From: Vitellaria paradoxa
Taxonomy: Eukaryota; Streptophyta; Magnoliopsida; Ericales; Sapotaceae
Reading direction: 5' to 3'
Assembly: GCA_019916065.1 (NCBI GenBank)
Contig: CM034236.1
Location: 18,242,805 to 18,306,804 of the forward strand
Length of the DNA: 64,000 bases
The notes below the pieces were generated by a model. That model was not told the origin of the DNA and did no database searches. It saw nothing but the letters and a program-made list of their open reading frames with translations. The stretch's first letter is position 1. Each line of letters starts with the position of its first letter. A program made the translations under genes and the position numbers. This document shows positions 35,301-47,300 of the stretch, piece by piece.

Positions 35301-38300
35301 GGACTTCAAAATAGGGAAAAAAACTTACAAATTTTAAAACTATTTTAGCTGTTCGGAAGTTAATCCAAAGGCACACAAAAGGCCAATTATTGCTGCTACT
35401 TCCAATTGCTAACAAATAAAATCTATGGTTTGCTATGAGACCTGTTTCTGTTTGACACTTATTTGATATTAAAAAGGCGGTCCAATGCACAAGGCTCTTG
35501 TCGATGTGTGGGCTGTGGAGGGGCTATCAGAATATTTTAGAATATATTAGTATTGATTGAGCATGATTCTCACTGATTTACTAAGATTATAATTTTCTTT
35601 TTGGTTGTAATTTAGTATTATAAATATAATAATAGAGAGGGAGGGTAAAATTAACTCTCTCTATTATTCTACTCTAATTTCTAACTTGGTATCAGAGTAA
35701 AGATTCCATACAAAAAAGAAGAGAGAGAGAGAGGGGGGGCAAAGAAAGGCCTAGAAAACCCTAGTGGTTACTGTTCATGTCGCTGGCATACCTTCGATTA
35801 GCGGCGTTGGTTGTTGCCATTACCAACAGAGTCACCTTCCTCTAGTGGTCACAACCATCGCTGGCTAAGATCGTCCGGTGATCAAACATGCCCCCCATGC
35901 GTCGGCGATATCTCCTGCGAGTAGATCTAACGTGCCTTTGTCTGTGCCAGTGCGTTAGCCCTAGTCACTCCTCTGGCGACCTTTGGCGGTGCTCGACTGA
36001 TGGAGGAGGTTCTCCTACCACCATTGTCGTGATGAATATATGTTCGAAAGTTGCCTCATTGCTTGATTCTCAGTCGAATGGTTCGTGTTGTTCGTTCCTT
36101 GTCGCTCGATTTCTCATAGGTCTAATTCCAGCTTTACTTGCTCAATTGCTTGTAGACCTCGTTGGTTGATCGTCTATTGCTTGACTGCTCACAGTTCTCT
36201 AATCCTTGGTACTCACTGTTGCTCGATTGCCTATCATTACAGAAACTTCAAGATCTATTTGGTTTCCATTAATTGGAGGTGCAATGGCTATTGATCCTTC
36301 TAAGACTCTTTCTATTTGTCTTTGGTCCCGGTTTCGATAGTACCTATTATTTTGTTTGGCAGTCTTCCCACATCAATTTCTAGTGAAAGATTGAATTGAA
36401 CTAATTATTTGACGTGGTCTCATGTTGTTCGAATATTTCTCATTGGCTGACAGTTGGAACACTTCGTCATAGATTCACATCTCGATTCTCAGTCTACTAC
36501 TTATTGGCAAGGGCGCATTGCAAATGCTGTATTTATGAATTTGTTATGGCATAGCTTGGAATAGACAACATCCATTCAACAGCTTGAGGGGGAGTGTGGG
36601 AAGATTAGTTGTAGATTTTATATTTTTGGTAGTTATATCAGCATCTCTGATTTATAGGAATAGGCTGATTGATAGACGTTCTATTTTTGATTCATTCTTG
36701 CTTGTATATATAGGATAGCATGTATAGAGAATTAAACAATGAAATGAGAAGAAGTTTTCTTCCTACCTTGTTTCTTCATAGGCTGTAATTTGGTATTATA
36801 AATAATGATGAAGAGAGAGGAAAATTATCTCTCTCAATTATTCTATTTTGATTTCTAACTAGGTAATAGACGCAATCTTACCCTTAGTAACTAGAGAAAC
36901 TATTTTTTAGTATTGAACCCACAACTTCCAAGTTGCAAAGCAGAAACCTTGACCCCAGGAAATGTACTCTAATTCTGGTGTTGATATAAGAAAATCTATC
37001 CACAGCCCTTAAGGGGCTTATTTATAAAATTTGAGCTTGTCAAGACCTCGTTTAACAACAATTTTGGAAAGTTTTTATTTTGAAAACTAATTGGTAAAGA
37101 AGAAAGAAAAATGGTTTGTGTTGTGTGATATTTTTTTAGCAGCATATTTTGGAAAATTGCTTGTTGAAACATTTATGTGAAATTTAGGGAACGAACATGA
37201 CTCCGGCATTCATGTTTTCATATTTGTGTTTTGAGATAAATACAACCCTGCCCCCCCCCCCCCCCCAAAAAAAAACAAAACAAAAAAAAAAAGTTTGAAA
37301 ACACAAGTGCCCTTGTTTCCACTTTTGGATTCTTGAAACTGAAAACAAGTTTTGGAAAATGGTAAGAAATGGGCCCTTAACTTTGATATTTTAAAACATG
37401 TGGAAACACAAGCAAAACTAAACTAGTGGTATGATAACAAAAAGAAATGATAAATTAAGACATATTTAGTGCTGAACATGAGCCAAGTCAAACCAAGCTT
37501 TATATGCTTTTGCTTGGCTCATTCACTGGACAATACCAAAGATCGATCTCATGCTTGGGTTGCTTATTAAAATGAATGAACATAAGCCACACCCCTTATT
37601 TGTTGCGAGTACTTTTATGGACACTTGGTTTCATTTGTAGTGTTAGATGGCTAAATTGAATATATTGGGGATGTTAAGCTTGCTTTCAATCTAGCTTGAT
37701 ATATGTGGGTAAATTTCACTACCCTTTCCGCAAGCGATGTCAAGTTTGGCTCAGTTGCCTGAATAAGAACTCAAAATGTAAAGTAGAAAAATTAAAATAA
37801 GATAGAATGAAATTTACACAAAGAGAATTTTGAAGTACAAAATGAAGTGTGGTGTAATATTATAGGTGTAGTCTATATACATTTAGCATCTAGATGCTGA
37901 TGAACACAAAAGGCCTGTTTGGTCTCGTTCAAGCTTGGCTTGTTTACATAATGAACAAACAAAAACTTGTTCCCTCAGCAATCCTACTGTATGTTGTTGT
38001 CGTTGAACAACTTAGGTTATTTGCAGACCTAGGCAAATCTAAGCAATCGCAAAAAATACCAAGTGATTAGTGCCAAAATAGGCCGAATTTCTTCCATAGG
38101 GGAAGAGTTGGTTAGTGAGCTATATTTGTGCTATTAGTGGGCACTTAGCTTTAATTTTCATGGCCATATGAGGTCATTTATTCTCTTCTTCCCTGAACTC
38201 AAAACTCTAAATATCGAATATTTTCTCAAAAACGAGATGAAGCATAACTGGCTATCCGGAATTTTGTTTCTCTGGCCATTTGTTATTAGGCGATTCTGTA

Positions 38301-41300
38301 TGGAAAATTCCACAGGTATATGAGGTCATTTGTTCTATTTGTGCGCCGGATAACTTTAAATATCGAAATGTTTTGTCAGAAACAATAGAGGCATAACCGG
38401 CTCTCCAAAAGTTTGTTCTCAAGCCGTTTGTTCCTACATGTCAAAAATGATAAGGCAATCCCTGCATGTCAAATTTCATGACAATACATGCAACCCTAGA
38501 CAAATCTAACTGATTACGCAAAATGTTACATGGGCTAATATTAATTCCCAAATAGGCCAAATTGTTTGTTGCTTGCTAGAATTCTTCACCTGTAAATTTG
38601 TTTTGTAGTTATTCCTATTTGTTGCTATATGCAAAAGAATGATCAACAAAGCTGGGATATGGGTGAATCAAATTCTTTTGATGTTAAATGAGCAGTTGAA
38701 AATTTGAATTAGCTACCATACAGCAGGCATTATTTAAATTCCATGTATTTTGCATGTCAATATTTCTTCCCCGTTTTCATTTGTATATTGTTATTATTTC
38801 TTTTTTCTAAATGCAGAATGAAGTTGCTCGAGCAATTGAGCTAAGGGAGATTGTCACCTCTTTGGGTCCAGCATACATAAAACTTGGGCAAGCACTGAGC
38901 ATTCGACCAGATATATTGTCACCAGTTGCTATGATTGAGCTGCAAAAGCTCTGTGACAAGGTGTGACTGGACTTTCTTTTATTGTATTAAGCTTCCGTTA
39001 GAATTATATACATTCAAATTTACTGAATTCCATTTTTTATAATTTATTTTTTTTTTCTTTTAAAGATTGTGTTGTACTCTCTTTGCTATACCTCATAGAT
39101 GCTTGTTGGAATTGAAGTTACCAACATGAAAAACATTAAGTTTAGTTTATTTAATGCAATCAGATGTTTTCTAATTCAACCCTGATCTGAAAATCCCATT
39201 ATATCATTCTTGGCTCTTTTAATAAATTTTTGATAACCATGGATGACTCATCATTGCCTGAAATTTGAAGACATGGAAAAATTGAAAGAAAAGGAGTGTT
39301 CTGAAATTGGTAAAATATATTAGAGATATGGAGAAAAGGAAGTGGAAAAGTTTTGAATTATATAATGATATGGAGACGAGTAAGTTGGAAGATTCAGCAA
39401 GGTGGTTGTCTTTTGGTTGCTATTTAGTGGTGTTATTAAAGGGACACCAAGTATTATGGGATTCAGTGTAATCTACTTCCCTTTATGAAGTGATAAATCT
39501 TAACTTTTGACTCTCTGTTTCAATTTTTTTCTACATACATTATGAGTCACAGATTTTGAGCAGGTAAACGAAGTACTATTATAATTTTCTGAATTTGCAT
39601 GCCATTTTGAAAATAGTGGTTACGTGAATTGTGGGGTGGCAAGGTAAATGGAATCTGCAAACATCATAATTGTTCTATTTTAAAAGCTTGAGGAAATATA
39701 TATTTTGTCTTTAGTTGACCATATATCTGTAGAAGGTTGAATATGCACGTGCGATCTTTTTAGTTAACTTTAGCAGTAACCCCAAATGGGGGAGATGTAG
39801 AGATGAGTCCCAACTGGAACGTGACTTGTTACTGATTAAAAAGAAAGATTAAAAAAGGGGAAGAAACAGATCCCAAAGATTTTGTGGAGACATGCAACTT
39901 CTGTTGAGTTTATTTGTTACAGTTAACTTTAACAGCTTGTTGCTTGTATACATTCAATTGTAGTGCTATGAAAAAAAAAAAAAGCACCTTTCAAATATTT
40001 GTAAGTTTAGAGTTATTATTTTACATCTGCATACATTAACATTCATTGCTGAGTTTTTATCTATTTTCTTGACATTTGAAGGTTCCATCATTTCCAGATG
40101 ATGTTGCCATGGCTCTCATAGAGGAGGAGCTTGGTCAACCGTGGTATAACATCTATTCTGAACTGACTTCTTCCCCAATTGCTGCTGGTAATCTCAATAG
40201 TCAATTATTCTATGTAATTACTTTGCTGAACTTTATTTTGAAGTGCGGGGATGTTTAGTTGGGAATAGTACATTGTAATTTCTAGTGTCACTTATCTCAA
40301 AATGCTTAAAGATTGAGTCTACAGAAGCCCTAAATTGTGCAGTTTTTGATCCTGAAAAATTTATTTCTGCACTTCTCTACAACTTTCCAACAACATATCT
40401 GGCCTTGTTGCTTAGCTTCTGAAGTTCATCAGTCCCAAATAATCACATTGTTTGTTTTCCTTGAAAATCTTTGGCAGCATCTCTTGGGCAGGTGTATAAG
40501 GGTCGGCTAAAAGAGAATGGCGATTTGGTTGCTGTTAAAGTACAGAGGCCTTTTGTCCTTGAGACAGTAACAGTTGATTTGTACATCATAAGGAATTTGG
40601 GTTTGGTTCTTCGGAAATTTCCTCAGGTACTGTATTTGAATTTCCTAGTCTTACAGTCTCGTTGCTATTTCTTGATGGTCTCTCTTCATTTTCTGAGCAA
40701 TGGAAATGGTTTGTATAACTTTGCGCTCTATCATATTCTTATTTTTCAGGTCAGTATTGATGTGGTTGGACTGGTGGATGAATGGGCTTCTCGTTTTTTT
40801 GAGGAGCTTGATTATGTCAATGAGGGTGAAAATGGAACATTCTTTGCTGAGATGATGAAAAAGGATCTTCCACAGGTGAATTTGGTCACCTTTAAGAAGT
40901 TCTCTACTTATTTGTGAATAAGTTGTGCTGCTGTAAGAGTTTGAATTTGAATATTATCATTAGTGTCCCTGATGTTAACATTCCCTGATGTTAACATCCA
41001 AACTGTAAACAACTGGAAGCTAGCAATGGTTTTAGAACAAAATCTGAGATTCAAGACCGTCCAAGCCCCCTCTACCTATTTTTCGGTGGCACCATTTTTT
41101 TGTGGTGCCTAAATTTAAAGCCGAGGGGAGCAACAATGATTTGATTCCAGACATGGATGATGGGTTCTGATGTAGTCATGTCTGTCTGTCAGATTGATGA
41201 ACATATGCTTTTAAGTACAAATTCTTTACTAACACAAAGTAGGTTGTTTAGTAAACCAACTTCGACGATTGCAAGTTGGGAAACTACGAGAAAGTTAGGC

Positions 41301-44300
41301 AAATTGAAGTAATCTAGCTTTGAGTTGATTGCTGGGTAGATGTCATGATAAAACTAGGGTTTCCTATATTGGACTTTCCATAATAATTATATCGATTCCT
41401 AGCCCTATGGAAATCAATTGAACTCAAATCCTATTTTATATAGAAACCAGTTTGGAGTCTTTTGACATGAACTAAAACCTAACAGTGTCCAAAACCCAAT
41501 TTGAACAAATGGCATCAGATGGCCATGATAGTTGACATGTATTTTTGTGTTGTCAGTTTCGAGATTTGTAGGAACAAACACCTTGAGAAATGGAGTCCCA
41601 AAGAATCGGTTATGTGTGACCCGGGTTCACACCTGAACCGAGGTGACAAACAAACTCAACCAAATAAGGCTTGCTAACACAAATAAACAAAGTACACAAG
41701 AATAAATAGGGAACAAACACTAATAACAAGACTTGAACTAAGGCTCTGATACACCATGTTAAGTCATTAATTATCCTCAAAGCGCAAGTTGTTAGGAAAT
41801 TGGCCTAAAAATGTACATCAAACTTTTAACACTTTTTAATTGATTTTTGCATTTCAGGTTATTATACCAAAAACCTATGGTAAATATACTACTAGAAAGG
41901 TTCTTACTACACAATGGATAGACGGGGAAAAACTTTCACAAAGTACAGCAAGTGATGTTGGGGACCTGGTAAATGTTGGAGTCATATGCTACTTAAAGCA
42001 GGTATTTACTCTCGTAACAAACTCATGGAAAAATATGTATTAAGGACTATAGAGATCATAAAGGACATATGAACCCACATCCATTCTTATTTATTATTAA
42101 ATTATGTTTCTAAGGGGCTGTTTGGAAGAAAAAAAGTTGGTAAAAAAGTACAGTAAAAATAGAAAGATGTGACATAAAGGTGATATGTGTTAAAATTTTA
42201 TTGAAAGAAAGTACAAAAAGTAGTTAAAATTTGGTAACTTTTGGTAAGTTTTGGCAGGCCAAACAAGGCCTAAATGCAATATAACTCGTTTGATTAGATC
42301 TCTGCATGCTAATGTTTACTACCATTGAATTGAGAAATTTGATTTCGATGTTGCAATGTTATTGTGATTCTAACTGTGAAAGATATCCTACTTTCCATAT
42401 AAATTGAGGTTTGTGCAAGTTGTTGTAGTGCTTACAGTTGTTTTTCTTTTAGATGTGGAAAAATCTAGTTTAGTGTCAGTTTGTGAAGTCTTCTGAATGT
42501 CCATATGGACTTTTCTTTTTCCCTCTGATAATCGATAATTTGGTATATGCTACATGAAAAAAGAACCAGGATGTACAAAATATCTGTGGTCTTCAAGTAA
42601 GTTGCCAACTAATACCAGTTCAATTCTTGAAAAGTCTGGTGTCCTTGCCAAGGCCTTCCAAGTTCCTACATACTAAGCTGCCACATCATTCAAGGCTTGC
42701 CCAAAATGTGTCTTTATAAGCTTTTGTATCAACCATGTTAACTTCAGCAGAGTCCTTAATAGCATCCTCAATGGAAGATGTCCTTGAGTTTTTTTTATTT
42801 TTATTTTTTTATTTATGCAACAATGATTCCAAGAATCCAAATTCTTTAAGGATGACCTTACTCAAATAAATTATCTACCTACAATAAAATTTATCAACCA
42901 AAAAAAAAAAAAAAAAAATCAATTGGTCATTTGGCTTGATCAACTAACCATTATTGGCCATCTTCTGACATTTTGGAAGGACTAGAAGTCTAGAATGGTA
43001 ATGCATGAAAACATATGCTTTATATGATCTAGTAATGCAGTGTTTGCATCACAGAATTGGCAACTCTCAGAGTTGAAGAACCATCAAATAAGTCCATGAG
43101 AAATGCTTTGAAATTAGGCATGTTGGCATCAATAAGTGACTATTTTGTTAGTAAAGCGATGCATCTAAGATCTTTAATTGACCAGTAGGTCTCGTGGTTT
43201 TTCCTAGAAAAAAAAGTAGAGGAAGACTCTAGTATATAATGGCAGAAGGAAAAGTCTCATTGGCTTAACTCTTAATGGAAAAACTCTTTTATTCTACTCC
43301 TGTGCTCAAGAAAAATAGGTGGTTATTTGATCTCTCTGTCAAATAATTTTGCATAAACTTAACCAACTGGCTACAACTTAGGCTGGGGAGGTCTTGAGTT
43401 CGAGCCCAAGAAGGTCTTCATGATGGGTGAGCCTACTTTGATTTTTCATGGATTTATCCAATACTCATGGTTTGTGGGCTATTGGTGGGTCCAGTGAGTT
43501 TACCCAGTGCACACCTGAAAAATAGTGGTTGCGGTTTCCCATTGTCATTAAAAACAAAAATAATTGGAACTTGCAGCAGTTGCTGCAAGTTGCCATGCTT
43601 ATGTGCTCTAGAAGATTGTTGAGACACCGACAAACCCACTAAACATGTTATTATAGAATCTTTTTTTTTTTTTTAATTATCTACCTTATCTGACTCATTA
43701 TCACTTCGATTTCAGTTGCTTGATACTGGTTTCTTCCATGCTGATCCTCATCCTGGGAATTTGATCCGCACTCCAGATGGGAAGCTTGCCATACTTGATT
43801 TTGGTATGCTCTTCACAAAGCATATGGTGAAATGACATATTTCGACATGTTTATTATTAACGAAGAGTGTTAGTATCAATGCACAATATTAATGTACATT
43901 AATTAGGATACATGTACATATATAGGTATCTAGTGTGTGGGTGATTTGAACGGATACCTGTGTGTGTGTATATATATGTGTACTCCCTAGTTGACTGAAT
44001 ATAATAAAATTCAAGTCCTCTAACATGGTATCAGAGCAAAATCTGTGAAATTTTTGAAGTTTTTTGTTCAAACCCAACAAAGTGGTCCACAACAAAGTCA
44101 GAACAAGAGGTTTTTTGTCTCTATCTAGCATAGTGCTGTCCACCCATTGCTTTTTCAGTCACCTCTATAGCTCACAGTCATCGTTGGAGGGAGACGATTG
44201 CCGTCGAAGGAAAGTCGTCACTGGAAAAGGTCATCATGCGCAGTTCGTCTACCTGCGTGTGGACCTCACGTGCCCCTGTTGAAGTCGCGATTGTTGGTGC

Positions 44301-47300
44301 GTGAAGCTTAGTCGGTCCTCCGACCTTCTTTACCGACTTCTCCCCTCTTTCCGATGACCTCATCCATGTACTCTATTCACGGATTGGACACCATTCTCCT
44401 CTCTCCCTCTTTGCTCTATCACTGTCAAGGTCCAGATTTGTCACTTTCAAGTTCCAGGTCTACTATGTTCTGACCCAAAATGACTTCTGAGATGTCATTT
44501 GAACAGAAAATGATTGGAGGCTCAATTCCTATGCCTCCACGGTTAATGACCCTGAAATTGAATGGAACGAATTACATTCAATGGTCCAAAACTAACAAGC
44601 TTGCGTTGACTAGGTATGGCAAATACAAACATCTGACAGAGTCTGATTCTCCTAAAACAAATCCTAAGTATGATGTATGGGTTCAGGAGGATGCTCACTT
44701 GGTTAGTTTGCTATGGAATTCCATGGAACGCTCTATTGCTGATACGTGTATACATCTTAACACATGTAAGGATATATAAGAGCATGTACGCTTGCTATTT
44801 TCCAGTGACCTTACTCGCATGTATGACTTACAACAGTCAGGAAAACCACTTACTGAATACTTTGCTTCTTTGAGGTGTGTCCATGAAGAGCTGAACTCTC
44901 TGCAGCTGTTATCTGCAGACATTAACGAGATGCAGAAACAACGAGAACAAATGATTGTGCTTCGCTTCCTTGCTGGGTTGGATCCTGAGTTCGAGCCAGT
45001 TAAAGCCCAAATCCTGAGTGGGGCTTCTCTCCTATCATTTGTAGAGACTTACTCTCGGGTTATGAGAGTAGCTTCTAGAGATTCATCTATTATCCTTGAC
45101 ACTATCCGATCTGCTCTCGTTAGTTGGACGTTTTCGAACAATAAGAATTTTAGTTTTCAGTCTTTGTCTCAATCTAGTGATCGTGGGATTCGTGGAGGTC
45201 GTGGTTGTGGAGGACATGGTACAAGGCCCAAATGTTCTAATTGTGGTTGTGTTGGACATGTCCGGGAAAATTGTTGGGATCTTCATGGAAAACCAACTCA
45301 TGTGGCCCATGCTATTTCTTCTGATGCTTTGGTCTCTACAGAAAAACCTAGTACTAGTGATAATGTCACTCCATCTACAGTAAGTTCAGTAACTATTTCA
45401 GGAGATGAATATACCAAGTTCTTTCAGTATCAAACGGCTCATCAAACATCTCTTCCCACAATCTCCCTAGCCCATCGAGATAATCCTTCTACTTATACAC
45501 CTTGGCTTCTGGACACTGGTGCATCTGATCACATGTCTAATTCTCCCTTATCATCGTCTAATATTCAATGCTTTTCCACTTCAAATGTTATCATAGCTAA
45601 TGGATCATCTAACCCTGTCAAAAGCATTGGTACGGCTTTTCCATCTCCCAACTTACCTTTGTCTTCTGTGTTATTTGTTTCATCACTGTCCTTTAACCTT
45701 TTGTCTGTCAACAAACTCACTAAACAGCCAAACTGTTCATTAACATTCTTTCCTGATTCTGTAGTTATTTAAGATTTGAAGACAAGGAAGACGATTGGAG
45801 AAGGACATGAAGTTCAAAGACTCTATTATCTAGTTGCTACGTCTGCTTTCTCATCTACCACCTGCTCTGCTGTTGCCTCTGCTATTGAGATCTATTGTTG
45901 TCTTGGCCATCCATCGTTGGATAAATTAAAGTCTATTGTCCCTAGTTTGAGTCAACTTCAGTCTTCAAATTATGAGTCTTGTCAGTTACGAAAGCATCAT
46001 CGTGCTTCCTTTAGTCCTAGAGTCAATAATAGGTCTTTACGTCCTTTTCATTTGGTCCATTCGGATGTATGGGGGCCGAGTCGTGTTGCTACCAAATTGG
46101 GTTTTAAATATTTTGTTACTTTCATTGATGATTTTCAAGACTAATATAGGTCTATTTAATGAAAGATCGTTTTGAGTTGTTATCTATCTTTCAAGCCTTT
46201 TGTGCTGAAATTAAATCACAATTTGATGTTTCTATCAAGGTGCTTTGTAGCGACAATGCTAAAGAGTATTTCTCTAAACCTTTCACTAATTTTATGACCT
46301 CTTTTGGCATGGTACACCAGTCCTCTTGCTTCCATCCTTCACAACAAAATGGAGTTACAAAGAGGAAGAATTTGCACCTTGTTGAAATAGTCCGGTGTCT
46401 GTTGTTCCATATGCATGTTCCTAAGACCTTTTGGGGGGATGCTATTCTTATTGCCTATTATTTAATTAATAGAATGTCATCGTCTGTCCTACAAGGTTGC
46501 TCCCTTTATTCAGTCCTATTTCTCAACACACTTCTCTTTTCTCTTCCTTCACGTATCTTTGGGTGTGTTGCATTTGTGCATCAACTTGACAGTGGGATTG
46601 ACAAGTTAGAACTATGTACTCTTAAGTGTGTCTTTTTGGAGTATTCTTGTTTACAAAAAGGGTATCGGTGTTACTGTCTTTCCCTTCATCGATACTTTGT
46701 GTGTGCTGATGTCACGTTCTTTGAAAGTACACCATTCTTTTTTCAGATTCTTGGTCTTTGTCTTGAGTTAGATGAGAATCTTCTCGTCGCTCTCGTCTTG
46801 ATTTGCAGGTTTATACTAGACGGCTGACTACTACTGAGTCTACACCTAATGCTTCTGTGACTCTATCTTCTTCTTAGTCTTCAAATCCTCTCCCTAACCC
46901 GAAGCTTAGTGATTTTGATCTTCCAGTCGCTCTTCGGAAAGATAAACGTACATGCACTTCTCACCTTATTTCTAATGTTGTTTCTTATACAACTCTCTCT
47001 TCCTTCTATCATACCTTTGTTATATCCCTCTCTACTTTTCTATTTCTCACTTTGTGTTTGATAGTGGGATTGACAAGTTAGAACTATGTACTCTTAAGTG
47101 TGTCTTTTTGGGGTATTCTCGTTTACAAAAAAGGTATCGGTGTTACTGTCCTTCCCTTCATCGATACTTTGTGTGTGCTGATGTCACGTTCTTTGAAAGT
47201 ACACCATTCTTTTCTGATTCTTGGTCTTTGTCTTGAGTTAGATGAGAATCTTCTCGTCGCTCTTGTCCTGATTTGTAGGTTTATACTAGACGGTTGGCTA

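Noticed and set aside
35888..36294. Two overlapping ORFs of 93 and 69 codons
   Set aside because: They lie in the leader of the deleted copia element and match no gag or pol motif.
43350..43420. True tRNA gene at the B-box
   Set aside because: No cloverleaf can be drawn. The tail and context are those of a SINE.
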